Assembly: GCF_026340565.1 (NCBI RefSeq)
Contig: NZ_JAPEPB010000001.1
Location: 3,510,501-3,574,500, forward strand
Source: Kitasatospora sp. NBC_01287
Lineage (GTDB): Bacteria > Actinomycetota > Actinomycetes > Streptomycetales > Streptomycetaceae
Direction of reading: 5' to 3'
Length of the DNA stretch: 64,000 nt
The notes under the pieces were generated by a model. That model was not told the origin of the DNA. It searched no databases and saw nothing but the letters and a program-made list of their open reading frames with translations. Positions within the stretch are counted from its first letter, which is position 1. The number at the start of each line of letters is the position of its first letter. This document shows positions 25,513 through 36,273 of the stretch, in pieces. A program made the translations under genes and the position numbers.

Positions 25513-27464
25513 CCGCCCTCGCGATCATCGGCGCCGGGCCGCGCGGCACCGGGCTGCTGGAGCGGATCGCCGCCAGCGCCGCCGAACTGCTGCCCGAGGA
25601 AAGGCGGTTGACCATCCACCTGATCGACCCGCACCCGCCGGGCGGCGGCCGGATCTGGCGCCACCAGCAGTCCCCGCTGCTGCGGATGAACTCGATGGCC
25701 GAGGACGTCACGATGTTCACCGACGAGCGCTCGGTGCTCGACGGGCCCGTGGTGAGCGGCCCCTCGCTCGCCGAGTGGGCCCGCGACCAGGCCGCCCACC
25801 CGCCCTACCGCCCGGTCGCCGACCCGGCGGTGCGGGCCGAGCTGGCCGCCCTGGCGCCCACCGACTTCGCCACCCGGCAGACCCAGAGCGCCTACCTGGA
25901 CTGGGTGTTCCGCCGCACGGCGGCCGCGCTGCCGGAGCGGATCACCCTCGCCGTGCACCGGGAGAGCGCCGTCGCGCTGAGCGGCCCGGCCGACGGCCCG
26001 CAGCTGGTCACCCTGGCCTCAGGCCGGGAACTGCTGGTGGACCAGGTGGTGCTGGCGCTGGGCCACCTGGGCTCGGCGCCCACGGGGCGGGACGCCGCCA
26101 CCGCCGCGTTCGCCGCCCGGCACGGCCGCTACCACCTGCCGCCGGCCTTCTCCTCGGAGGCCGACCTGGACGCCATCGGGCCGGGCGAGCCGCTGATCCT
26201 GCGCGGCTTCGGGCTGGCCTTCGTCGATCTGATGGCCCTCTTCACCGAGGGGCGCGGCGGCCGCTTCGAGGACCGCCCGGACGGCTCCAAGAGCTACCTC
26301 CCCTCGGGCCGCGAGCCGCTGCTGCTGGTCGGCTCGCGGCGCGGCGTGCCGTACCACTCCAAGACCGGCTACCGGCTGCAGGGGCCGCCCGCGCCGCTGC
26401 CCCGGTACTTCGGCCCGGCCGCCGTGGACGAGCTGCTCGCGCTCCCTGGACAGCTCGAACTGCGCCGGGACATCTGGCCGTTGATGGCCAAGGAGATCGG
26501 CTTCGGCTACTACCACGAGCTGTTCCACGCCCACCCCGAGCGCACCGCGCTGCCCTGGGCGGAGTTCCTCGCGGCCTACGACGCGCAGGACTGGTACGCG
26601 CCCGAGACCGCCGCCCTGGTCACCCGCGCGGTGCCCGACCCGGTCGACCGGCTGGACTTCGAGCAGTTGGACCGCCCGCTGGCCGGCCTCGCCTTCGACG
26701 AACCCGAGCAGCTGCAGCGGCACCTGCGCGACCACATCACGGCCGACGCCGACCGCCGCGCCGACCCGGCCCACAGCGCGGACCTCGGCGCCTTCCTGGC
26801 GCTGCTCTCGCTCTACGGCCAGCTGCCCCGGCTGACCGGGGCGGGCCGGCTGACCGCCGCCTCGACCGCGCGCGAGCTGGACGGCTGGTGGCAGGGCTTC
26901 TTCAGCTTCCTCGCCTCCGGGCCGCCCGGCTTCCGGCTGCGCGAGCTGCTGGCGCTCTCCGAGGCGGGCGTGCTGCGCTTCCTCGGCGCCGACCTCACCG
27001 TCACCGAGGACGAGGCGAGCGGCACCTTCCGCGCGCAGAGCCCCAGCCTGCCGGGGCACCAGGTCACCGCCACCGCGCTGATCGACGCCTACCTGCCCCG
27101 GCACGCCCTGGAGCGCACCGAGGACCAGCTGCTGGCCGGCCTGCTGCGCGCGGGCGAGCTGGCCGAGGAGGTGGTCGCCGACCCGGAGCACACCCACCGC
27201 TCCGGCCTGCTCAGCACCGACGTCACGGACGGCCGGGTGCTCGACCCGGGCCTGGGCGGCGCCGGGCACCCGCGCCGGCTGGCGCTCGGCCCGCACACCA
27301 ACGGCCGGGCCTTCGCCGCCTTCGCCCGCCCGCGCACCAACGCCCCGGCCTTCCGGCAGAACGACGCCGCCGCCCGCACCCTGCTGCGCGCCCTGGCCGC
27401 CCCGGATCCCATCGCTGACCTGGGTGCGAGGATGGAGGCTGGGCTGACGACGGCGCGGCCCTGA
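25509..27464 (+). CDS. FAD/NAD(P)-binding protein, NAD_binding_9 type
   Basis: 651 residues. The N-terminal dinucleotide-binding motif LAIIGAGPRGTGLLERI and the segment LLRMNSMAEDVTMFTDE are typical of the FAD-NAD(P)-binding family PF13454, distant relatives of lysine/ornithine N-monooxygenases. A second nucleotide-binding segment is around LVDQVVLALGHLGS. The exact reaction is unknown; coupling to an importer permease suggests that it processes the imported compound or supplies electrons. The GTG at 25509 overlaps the permease stop. Longer open frame upstream is a shadow of the permease gene. No signal peptide, so cytoplasmic. Confidence 0.85.
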   Translation: MTALAIIGAGPRGTGLLERIAASAAELLPEERRLTIHLIDPHPPGGGRIWRHQQSPLLRMNSMAEDVTMFTDERSVLDGPVVSGPSLAEWARDQAAHPPYRPVADPAVRAELAALAPTDFATRQTQSAYLDWVFRRTAAALPERITLAVHRESAVALSGPADGPQLVTLASGRELLVDQVVLALGHLGSAPTGRDAATAAFAARHGRYHLPPAFSSEADLDAIGPGEPLILRGFGLAFVDLMALFTEGRGGRFEDRPDGSKSYLPSGREPLLLVGSRRGVPYHSKTGYRLQGPPAPLPRYFGPAAVDELLALPGQLELRRDIWPLMAKEIGFGYYHELFHAHPERTALPWAEFLAAYDAQDWYAPETAALVTRAVPDPVDRLDFEQLDRPLAGLAFDEPEQLQRHLRDHITADADRRADPAHSADLGAFLALLSLYGQLPRLTGAGRLTAASTARELDGWWQGFFSFLASGPPGFRLRELLALSEAGVLRFLGADLTVTEDEASGTFRAQSPSLPGHQVTATALIDAYLPRHALERTEDQLLAGLLRAGELAEEVVADPEHTHRSGLLSTDVTDGRVLDPGLGGAGHPRRLALGPHTNGRAFAAFARPRTNAPAFRQNDAAARTLLRALAAPDPIADLGARMEAGLTTARP

Positions 27465-27487
27465 TCCCAGCTGGAGGTGTGGCGACG

Positions 27488-29770
<2,283 letters not shown>

Positions 29771-29820
29771 GCCCCCGGCGCGGTCGGGCCAGGTCCCGGG
29801 CGGGATCCGGCCCGGCCGCC

Positions 29821-29864
29821 CGGATCACCGCGCGGGGCTGCCCGGATCACCGCGCGGGGCTGCC
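29821..29864. repeat. 22-bp perfect tandem duplication over the NlpC/P60 stop
   Basis: CGGATCACCGCGCGGGGCTGCC plus its exact copy occupy 29821-29842 and 29843-29864. The TGA of the minus-strand hydrolase is at 29847-29849, inside the right-hand copy; the left copy holds the same TCA 22 bp away, out of frame. Confidence 0.94.
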
Positions 29865-31511
29865 CGATGTGCTCGGCGAGCCCGCGGCCGAACCGCTGGA
29901 CGAGGCCGACGGCGAGGTGCCGGACGCGGCGTCGGACGGCGTGCCGCTCGTCGAGGCGCCGCCCGAGGCGGCACCGGACGCCGAGGGCGAGGCGCTGCCC
30001 GAGGCCGGGGCACTGCCCGACGCGCCGTCCGTCGGCAGCGGCGTGCCGCTGGGCGAGGCGGTGCCCGAGGCGGAGCCGGAAGCCGAAGGCGAGCCGGATG
30101 CCGAGGGCGAGCCGCCTCCCGGCACCGGGCCCGCGCCGGTCGGCGCGGGCGAGAGCGGCGCGGTGGGCACGGCCGAGGGCGAGGTCGAGGCGGTCACCGG
30201 CGGCAGCGTCGGGATGATCGGCACCACCGGGAAGAGCGCCGGCAGCGGCGGCTCGCTCGGCAGGCCGGGCACCGAGGGCAGCGCGGGCGCGATCGGCGTG
30301 ACCATCTCCGCCTCCTGCAGGGTGGCGGGCACCTTCCAGGTGCCGCCCTGGGTGTCCGAGGGGCTCTGCGGGTCGGGGCGCACCGCGCCCAGGATCGGCG
30401 CCATCCCGATCGGCGAGACCCGCACCACGGCGCCGGTGTGCGGCGCCTGCGCGACCAGGCCGCCGCCGATGTAGATCGCCACGTGCTCGGCGCTCTCGTA
30501 GTAGAGCACCAGGTCACCCGGGCGCAGCTGGTTCAGCGGCACGTGCTGCAGCTGGGCCCACTGCTCCTGGCTGGTGCGCGGGATCTGGACGCCCGCGGCC
30601 AGCCAGGCCTGCGAGGTGAGGCCGGAGCAGTCGTAGGCGGCCGGCCCGGTGCCGCCCCACAGGTAGGGCTTGCCGAGCTGTGCGAGCGCGAAGGCAACCG
30701 CCTGCCGACCGGCCACCGAGGGGGTGCGCTCGCCCTGGCCGAGCGCGCCGGAGGCCAGGAAGGCCAGCTGCGCCTGGTCGACCTGGTTCTGCTCCAGCTG
30801 CTCCAGCTGGGCCTGCTGGGCACCGGTGAGCGAGGAGACCAACTGCTCGACGGTGGCCAGCTGGCGGGCGATCTCGGCCTTGTTCTGGTCCTGCTGGGTG
30901 AGCAGCGCCTTGGTGCCGTCGAGGGCGTCGCCTGACTGCTTCTTCAGCTGTTCGAGCGCGGCCTGGTCGCTCTTGAGCTGGGCGACGAAGGCGGCCTGCG
31001 AGCGGCTCGCGGCGGAGAGCAGCGAGGCCAGGTGCGCGGCCTGGTACGGGTCGTTGGTCAGCAGCAGCTCGCCCAGGCCGGAGATGTCACCGTTGCGGTA
31101 CTGCTCGGAGGCGAGCTCCGCGGCGACGTCGATGCCCTGGTCGACCAGCTTCTGCTGGGCGTCGATCCTGGCCTGGATCGCGGCCGCGCTGTTCTGCTGC
31201 GCGGTCACCTGCTGGGCGGTGGCGTTGTACTGCTCGGTGGCCGCCTCGGCGTTCTGGTAGAGCAGGTGGATCTTGTCGAGCAGCGGGCCCAGGGTCGCCT
31301 TGGCGGCGGCCAGCGGGTCGTCGCCCGGGGCCGTGGCGGGCGCGCCGGACGGCGTCGTGGTGGGCGAGGCGGAGGGCGAGGGCGCGGCGACGGCCGCCTG
31401 GGTGGCCAGCGGCAGCGCGAGCGCCGCCACGGCCAGCACCGCCCCGCAGCGCAGCGCGGCCCGCAGCCACGGCTGGGTCCCGACCAGATGTTCGCGCCGC
31501 ACGGCCCGCAT
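29847..31511 (-). CDS. Secreted NlpC/P60 (C40) peptidoglycan endopeptidase
   Basis: 554 residues. Signal peptide (hydrophobic AVLAVAALALPLA, cleavage likely after AVAA), a long Gln/Ala-rich coiled-coil region (about residues 65-255), then the catalytic domain with Cys in AAYDCSGLTSQAW, His in SAEHVAIYIGG and polar residue region APHTG. It should cut peptide cross-links in the cell wall. The last 140 residues are low-complexity Ser/Ala/Gly/Pro, unusual in placement after the catalytic domain and probably a wall-spanning or flexible tail. The ATG at 31511 follows GGGGAGG. It is divergent from pitA. Terminal repeat array covers the stop. Confidence 0.9.
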   Translation of the reverse strand: MRAVRREHLVGTQPWLRAALRCGAVLAVAALALPLATQAAVAAPSPSASPTTTPSGAPATAPGDDPLAAAKATLGPLLDKIHLLYQNAEAATEQYNATAQQVTAQQNSAAAIQARIDAQQKLVDQGIDVAAELASEQYRNGDISGLGELLLTNDPYQAAHLASLLSAASRSQAAFVAQLKSDQAALEQLKKQSGDALDGTKALLTQQDQNKAEIARQLATVEQLVSSLTGAQQAQLEQLEQNQVDQAQLAFLASGALGQGERTPSVAGRQAVAFALAQLGKPYLWGGTGPAAYDCSGLTSQAWLAAGVQIPRTSQEQWAQLQHVPLNQLRPGDLVLYYESAEHVAIYIGGGLVAQAPHTGAVVRVSPIGMAPILGAVRPDPQSPSDTQGGTWKVPATLQEAEMVTPIAPALPSVPGLPSEPPLPALFPVVPIIPTLPPVTASTSPSAVPTAPLSPAPTGAGPVPGGGSPSASGSPSASGSASGTASPSGTPLPTDGASGSAPASGSASPSASGAASGGASTSGTPSDAASGTSPSASSSGSAAGSPSTSGSPAR

Positions 31512-31769
31512 CGGCCCGCCTCCCCCTCGCTCGGTCCCGCTCCCCGGCCCGCGTCCGGCAGGCCCTGGCCGATCCTTGCACGCGCCGGGCCGGATCCGGC
31601 AGGGAGCCTCGGGCCATCTGATGAATTCTCAGGAAGCACGGCGCCGTGACGCAGATCTCACCAATCCGCACCTAAATCGGACACTGTTCGCATAAGACCA
31701 GGCCAGGACACCTGAAAGACTCATCAAGGCAAGGAGTCGTACATGAACGGATCCGTGCGGCCCGGTCCA

Positions 31770-31791
31770 GTTAACCTCCCGTTCACTCGGC
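31770..31791 (+). promoter_or_regulatory. PHO box upstream of pitA
   Basis: Two adjacent 11-bp direct units, GTTAACCTCCC (31770-31780) and GTTCACTCGGC (31781-31791), fit the Streptomyces PhoP direct-repeat pattern with GTTCACC-type cores. It lies 69-90 bp upstream of the pitA ATG. The rest of 31512-31859 holds the divergent promoters and no gene I can support. Confidence 0.55.
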
Positions 31792-31859
31792 CTCCCTACG
31801 GTCGCGCTGAACGCAGCTGAAGAACACGACAGTCCGACTACTACGACGATTGTTTGGTA

Positions 31860-33050
31860 ATGGAACACATCACGTTCCTGGTCGCGGTGGTGATCGTCAC
31901 CGCTCTCGCCTTCGACTTCACCAACGGCTTCCACGACACCGCCAACGCGATGGCCACCTCCATCGCCACCGGCGCCCTGCGACCCAAGGTCGCCGTCGCC
32001 ATCTCCGCGGTCCTCAACTTCGCGGGCGCCTTCCTCTCGGTGAAGGTGGCCGGCACCATCTCCGGTGGCATCGTCAACGAGAAGGCCGGCATCCACCCGT
32101 CGGTGATCTTCGCCGCGCTGGCCGGCGCCATCCTGTGGAACCTGCTGACCTGGCTGCGCGGGCTGCCCTCCAGCTCATCGCACGCGCTGTACGGCGGTCT
32201 GATCGGCGCCACCATCGTCGGTGTCGGGTTCGACGGCGTGAACTTCAGCACCGTGGTCACCAAGATCCTGATCCCCGCGGTCGCCTCCCCCATCGTCGCC
32301 GGACTGGCCGCCTGGGGCGCGACCAAGGCCACCTACCTGATCACCCGGCGCGGCCACGAGAAGACCACCACCAAGGGCTTCAAGATCGGCCAGATGTTCT
32401 CCGCCTCGCTGGTCTCGCTGGCCCACGGCACCAACGACGCCCAGAAGACCATGGGCATCATCACCCTGACCCTGGTCTCGGTCGGCGCGCTGCCCAAGCA
32501 CGCGCTGCCCCCCACCTGGGTGATCGCCAGCGCGGGCCTGGCCATCGCGCTCGGCACCTACATGGGCGGCTGGCGGATCATCCGCAGCATGGGCAAGGGC
32601 CTGACCGACGTCCAGGCGCCGCAGGGCTTCGCCGCCGAGACGGCGACCACCGCGGTGATCCTCACCTCCTCGCACATGGGCTACGGCCTCTCCACCACCC
32701 AGGTGGTCTCCGGCGGCATCATGGGCGCCGGCCTGGGCGGCCCCAAGGCCCAGGTGCACTGGAGCATGGCCCGCCGCATGGTCTACACCTGGGGCCTGAC
32801 CCTGCCCGCCGCCGCCGTGGTGGCCGGCGCGGCCGCCTTCGTGGCCGACCGGGGCACCTGGGGCGTCGTGCTCGTGGGCGCCGCCCTGGTGGCCGGCTCG
32901 GGCGCGATGTGGCTGCTCTCCCGCCGCCAGCCGGTGACCGCGAGCAACGTCAACGCCCCCGAGCTGACCGACGTCACGCCGGTGGTCCTGCCGGGCGCCG
33001 CCGCCGCGACCGCTCCCGCCACCCCGCCCACCACCACCGTCGCCGCCTGA
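31860..33050 (+). CDS. pitA: Low-affinity inorganic phosphate transporter PitA
   Basis: 396 residues, PiT family, a proton- or metal-phosphate-coupled importer. The two inverted family signatures are visible: FDFTNGFHDTANAMAT near the N-terminus and SLAHGTNDAQKTMGI in the middle, with about ten membrane helices. The ATG at 31860 (MEHITFLVAVV) is chosen; a TTG six bases upstream adds two residues. There is no strong ribosome binding site. A PHO-box-like repeat lies upstream, suggesting control by PhoP. A small membrane protein follows 10 bp downstream. Confidence 0.93.
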   Translation: MEHITFLVAVVIVTALAFDFTNGFHDTANAMATSIATGALRPKVAVAISAVLNFAGAFLSVKVAGTISGGIVNEKAGIHPSVIFAALAGAILWNLLTWLRGLPSSSSHALYGGLIGATIVGVGFDGVNFSTVVTKILIPAVASPIVAGLAAWGATKATYLITRRGHEKTTTKGFKIGQMFSASLVSLAHGTNDAQKTMGIITLTLVSVGALPKHALPPTWVIASAGLAIALGTYMGGWRIIRSMGKGLTDVQAPQGFAAETATTAVILTSSHMGYGLSTTQVVSGGIMGAGLGGPKAQVHWSMARRMVYTWGLTLPAAAVVAGAAAFVADRGTWGVVLVGAALVAGSGAMWLLSRRQPVTASNVNAPELTDVTPVVLPGAAAATAPATPPTTTVAA

Positions 33051-33060
33051 GGAGCCTGCC

Positions 33061-33285
33061 ATGCACGTCAACTGGAGCGCCTTGGCCGACACCGCCGGCG
33101 TCAGCTTCGTGGTCACCGTCGCGGTGGTCACCGCCTTCGCCCTGGGCGTGCTCGCCCTGGGCCGCCGCGAGACGGCCGTCGAGGCCGGGAACGGGGGCGG
33201 CGGCGCGGCGCTGGCCGGGGCCGGCGTCTGCTTCGCGGCCTGCGCGGCCGCGGTCGGCTACGGGCTCACCCTGATCGCGGGCTGA
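33061..33285 (+). CDS. Small two-helix membrane protein co-transcribed with pitA
   Basis: 74 residues with two hydrophobic helices (about 15-33 and 49-70) joined by a Gly-rich loop. I do not recognise a domain. It starts 10 bp after the pitA stop with GGAG upstream (TGAGGAGCCTGCC ATG), so it is in the same operon, and it may be an accessory subunit of the transporter; such small genes often follow pit in streptomycetes. A very strong terminator follows immediately. Confidence 0.8.
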   Translation: MHVNWSALADTAGVSFVVTVAVVTAFALGVLALGRRETAVEAGNGGGGAALAGAGVCFAACAAAVGYGLTLIAG

Positions 33286-33300
33286 ACGCCCCACCGGGCA

Positions 33301-33352
33301 GCGGCGAATGGCCGCGAGGTGACTGCCAAGCCACCTCGCGGCCATTCGCCGC
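33301..33352 (+). terminator. 21-bp perfect hairpin terminating the pitA operon
   Basis: Arms at 33301-33321 and 33332-33352 are exact reverse complements (they begin GCGGCGAATGG and end CCATTCGCCGC), with a 10-nt loop ACTGCCAAGC. It starts 16 nt after the small membrane-protein stop. Confidence 0.9.
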
Positions 33353-33397
33353 CCCCGGGTGCCGACGGTGCGCGGGCACCCGGCAGACTGGGTCCTG

Positions 33398-33787
33398 ATG
33401 ATCACTCGGATACCTTCACGCCCCCGCCGGACCCTGGGCTACCCGCTGCTGGTGATGGTCACCGCGCTGGTGCCCACCGCCCTCGCCATCTGGGCGGACG
33501 AGCACATCGTCGGCGACGCCGCGGAGCACTGCAGGAGCAGCCCCGGGGTCCCCGGGTACGCCGTCGCGGCGGCCATCGCCGGCCTGCTGGCCGGGGTGGC
33601 CGCCACACTCTGGCTGGCGTGGCAGCTGGTCACCAGGCGCGCGCACCCGCTCGCCCTGCCGCTGCTGCTCATCTGGGTCCTGCCGCTGCTGCTCCAGGGG
33701 CTCGCCGTGAACGTCTCGCTCGACGACTCCGGCTACCGGCGCGACCCGTGCGAGGGGCTCGCCGCGCCGCTCACGCCCGGTCGCTGA
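33398..33787 (+). CDS. Membrane protein of unknown function
   Basis: 129 residues. Three hydrophobic segments (about residues 12-31, 50-75, 82-103) and two cysteines outside them (HCRSS, DPCEG) that could form an extracellular disulfide. No family recognised. The ATG at 33398 has no ribosome binding site and follows CAGACT by 7 nt, which fits a leaderless transcript. Its 3' end overlaps the 3' end of the convergent MFS gene by 17 bp. Confidence 0.65.
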   Translation: MITRIPSRPRRTLGYPLLVMVTALVPTALAIWADEHIVGDAAEHCRSSPGVPGYAVAAAIAGLLAGVAATLWLAWQLVTRRAHPLALPLLLIWVLPLLLQGLAVNVSLDDSGYRRDPCEGLAAPLTPGR

Positions 33788-35393
33788 CCGCCCGGTCGCC
33801 GGCCACTCGCTCGCCGGCCGGCGCCTGAGCGGGAGCCGGGGCCGTGCGCAGCGGCACCTCACGGATGAAGAGGACCGCCACGAAGGCCAGCGCGGCGAAC
33901 GGCGCGGCCACCAGGAAGACCGTCCCCACCCCGTGCCCGAAGGCGTCGGTGACCAGCGGCACCAGCGGCGCGGGCAGCGTGTGCAGGTCAGGCAGATCGC
34001 CGCCGCCCAGTGCGCCCGCGCCGGCCGCCGGGACGTGCGCGGCCAGCAGGTTCTGGGTCAGGTAGTGGGTGACCCTGGTGCCCAGCAGCGCGCCGAGCGC
34101 CGAGACGCCCATCGCGCCGCCCATGGTGCGGAAGAAGGTGACGGTCGAACTCGCGGTGCCCAGCTCCTTGGCCGGCACCGTGTTCTGCACCGCGAGCACC
34201 AGGTTCTGCGAGGTCAGGCCCAGCCCCACGCCGGTCGCGGCCATGTAGAGCGAGAGCAGGCCGTAGCCGGTGGAGGCGCGGGCGGTGCCGAGCAGGAAGA
34301 AGCCCGCCGCGAGCAGGAAGGTGCCGGCCACCAGGAAGCGCTTCCACTTGCCGTACCTGGTGATCAGCCGGCCGGCGACCGCCGAGGAGAGGGCCAGGCC
34401 GAGGATCATCGGCAGCGTCATGATGCCCGCCATGGTCGGCGTCTTCTCCTTGGCCAGCTGGAAGTACTGGCTGAGGAAGGTGGTGGCGCCGTACATCCCG
34501 ATGCCGACGAAGGTGCTGGCCACCGCCGCCAGGCTCACCGTGCGGTGGCGGAACAGGGTGAGCGGCATCAGCGGCTCGGCCGCCCGGCGCTCGGTCAGCA
34601 CGAAGAGCCCGACCAGCAGCAGCCCGCCGCCGACCATCGCCGCGCTCTGCCAGGAGCCCCAGGCGTAGTTCTTGCCGGCCAGCGTGACCCAGACCATCAG
34701 CAGGCTGACGGCGCCCGCGATCAGCACCGCCCCGCGGTAGTCGATCTTCGCCCGGCGCTTCACCACCGGCAGGTGGAGGGTGCGCTGCAGCACGACGATG
34801 GCGATCACCGAGAACGGGATGCCGACGTAGAAGCACCAGCGCCAGCCGAGCCAGGGGGTGTCCACGATGACCCCGCCGATCAGCGGGCCGCCGATGGTGG
34901 CCAGCGCGAAGACCGCGCCGAAGTAGCCGCTGTAGCGTCCCCGCTCGCGCGGCGGCACCATCGCGGCCAGGCAGATCTGACCGAGCGCCACCACCCCGCC
35001 GGCGCCCAGCCCCTGCAGCACCCGGCAGCCGATCAGCTCGGCGGTGTTCTGCGACAGGCCGGCGAGGGTGGAGGAGACGATGTAGATCACCAGCGCCAGC
35101 TGCACCAGCAGCTTCTTGCTCACCAGGTCGGAGAGCTTGCCCCAGATCGGGGTGGAGGCGGTGAGCGAGAGCAGCGCCGCGGTGATCACCCAGGTGTAGG
35201 CGGACTCGCCGCCGTGCAGGTCGTTCAGGATCGTCGGCAACGCGTTGGAGACGATGGTCGAGGAGAGCACCGCGACGAAGAGGCCGAGCAGCAGCCCGGA
35301 GAGCGCTTCGAGGATCTCGCGGTGCGTCATCGGGCGGTCGGGGGCCGCCGCGCCGTGGTGGCGGTGCGGCGGCGCCGGCTGGCTGCTGGTCAT
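33771..35393 (-). CDS. MFS exporter, DHA2 (EmrB/QacA) family, MarR-controlled
   Basis: 540 residues with 14 predicted helices. Seen: LSSTIVSNALPTILNDL in helix 1, PIWGKLSDLVSKK (motif A), RVLQGLGAGGVVALGQ and RWCFYVGIPFSVIAIV. A multidrug-type proton antiporter. The ATG at 35393 (MTSSQPAPPH) follows AAGGA by 5 nt; an upstream frame crosses the operator. Two palindromes bind-ready for a MarR dimer lie directly upstream, and a MarR gene precedes it in the same direction. The 3' end overlaps the convergent membrane-protein gene. Confidence 0.92.
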   Translation of the reverse strand: MTSSQPAPPHRHHGAAAPDRPMTHREILEALSGLLLGLFVAVLSSTIVSNALPTILNDLHGGESAYTWVITAALLSLTASTPIWGKLSDLVSKKLLVQLALVIYIVSSTLAGLSQNTAELIGCRVLQGLGAGGVVALGQICLAAMVPPRERGRYSGYFGAVFALATIGGPLIGGVIVDTPWLGWRWCFYVGIPFSVIAIVVLQRTLHLPVVKRRAKIDYRGAVLIAGAVSLLMVWVTLAGKNYAWGSWQSAAMVGGGLLLVGLFVLTERRAAEPLMPLTLFRHRTVSLAAVASTFVGIGMYGATTFLSQYFQLAKEKTPTMAGIMTLPMILGLALSSAVAGRLITRYGKWKRFLVAGTFLLAAGFFLLGTARASTGYGLLSLYMAATGVGLGLTSQNLVLAVQNTVPAKELGTASSTVTFFRTMGGAMGVSALGALLGTRVTHYLTQNLLAAHVPAAGAGALGGGDLPDLHTLPAPLVPLVTDAFGHGVGTVFLVAAPFAALAFVAVLFIREVPLRTAPAPAQAPAGERVAGDRAVSDRA

Positions 35394-35410
35394 GGGGATC
35401 CTTAGAAGTA

Positions 35411-35454
35411 GTTGCCTGGGGCAACCATAAGGGCAGATAGTTGACCCAGGCAAC
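35411..35454 (-). promoter_or_regulatory. Twin MarR-type operators before the exporter
   Basis: GTTGCCTGGGGCAAC (35411-35425, arms perfect) and GTTGACCCAGGCAAC (35440-35454, one mismatch between arms) are 29 bp apart centre to centre. They begin 17 bp upstream of the exporter ATG and should overlap its promoter and transcription start. Confidence 0.7.
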
Positions 35455-35504
35455 CTTTTCGGTCCGGTCCACCACCCGCACCCCGCCGGCGGCGCCGCCC
35501 TGAC

Positions 35505-35576
35505 GCCACCCGGTCCGCCGTCGGTGCCGCCACCCGGTCCGCCGTCGGTGCCGCCGCCCGGTCCACCGTCGGTGCC
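35505..35576. repeat. 24-bp tandem repeat between MarR gene and exporter
   Basis: Three units of GCCRCCCGGTCCRCCGTCGGTGCC (written with two variable bases) at 35505-35528, 35529-35552 and 35553-35576, plus a partial fourth. It starts 30 bp after the marR stop and ends before the twin operators. Nothing in it looks coding. Confidence 0.9.
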
Positions 35577-35606
35577 GCCGCCCGGGGCGGACCGGCCGAC
35601 CCGGCG

Positions 35607-36092
35607 CTACTCCGCCCAGCCCTCGCGCCGCGCCACCGTGGCCACCGTCTCGTTGAAGCGGGCCAGCAGGCGGGCGAACTGGGCGAGCTCGGCCGGCTCC
35701 CAGGCACCGAGCATGGCGCGGAACGAAGCGATCCGGTGCTCGTGGGCGCGCCAGTAGCGCCGGGCGCCGTCCTCGGTGAGCGAGACCAGCGAGACCCGCC
35801 CGTCCAGCGGATCGGACTCGCGGGCCACCAGGCCGAGCTCCTCCAGCGCCTTGATCTGCCGGCTGATCGTCGCCTTGCCGACCCCGAAGTGCGCGCCCAC
35901 GTCGGTCACCCGCACCTGGCCGGCCTCGCTGAGGTGGGCGAGCAGGCTGTAGGCCAGCCCCTCCAGCTTCGGGTGCACCAGCCGGGACATCTCGGCGGAT
36001 CTGGCCCGCCCGCGCCGGAACATCAGCGCGACCTCGCGCTCCACCGCGCGGAAGACCGCCTCGCTGCCCGCCAGTTCCTCTGCCACACCCAC
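35607..36092 (-). CDS. MarR-family transcriptional regulator
   Basis: 161 residues. Winged-helix DNA-binding domain: VTDVGAHFGVGKATISRQIK (recognition helix), ALEELGLVARESDPLDGR with the wing, then VSLTEDGARRYWRAHE. The dimerisation helices flank it. It probably represses the exporter gene downstream through the GTTGCC-N3-GGCAAC sites, and is released by a drug or phenolic ligand. No such site is visible upstream of the regulator itself, so self-regulation is uncertain. The ATG at 36092 (MGVAEELAG) is plausible. Confidence 0.9.
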   Translation of the reverse strand: MGVAEELAGSEAVFRAVEREVALMFRRGRARSAEMSRLVHPKLEGLAYSLLAHLSEAGQVRVTDVGAHFGVGKATISRQIKALEELGLVARESDPLDGRVSLVSLTEDGARRYWRAHEHRIASFRAMLGAWEPAELAQFARLLARFNETVATVARREGWAE

Positions 36093-36273
36093 CCGCCGCT
36101 CGCCCGCAGAGCGCCGCCCGCCGGCGCGTGATCAGTATCCACCAGCCCGGCGCGGGACGGTGGGTCCGCTCTGCCCCCGATGGTAGGAAGTGAGCGGTAT
36201 GTCCTGATCAAGGACGCCGTCGGCCCGCACCACCGGCCGCCGCCGCTCGACCCGCTCCGAAGGGGGACCGCCG

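Noticed and set aside
31512..31700. Possible c-di-AMP (ydaO) riboswitch before the NlpC/P60 gene, as known for Streptomyces wall hydrolases
   Set aside because: The conserved riboswitch core sequences are not visible in the 150-190 nt upstream leader.
31743..31820. 25-codon ORF with AAGGAG before it, upstream of pitA
   Set aside because: It has no cysteine or other telling codon run and the PHO-box repeats lie inside it; overlap with an operator makes translation unlikely.
36093..36273. MarR control of the DUF3533 membrane gene from the divergent promoter region
   Set aside because: No GTTGCC-type dyad occurs in this gap, unlike upstream of the exporter.
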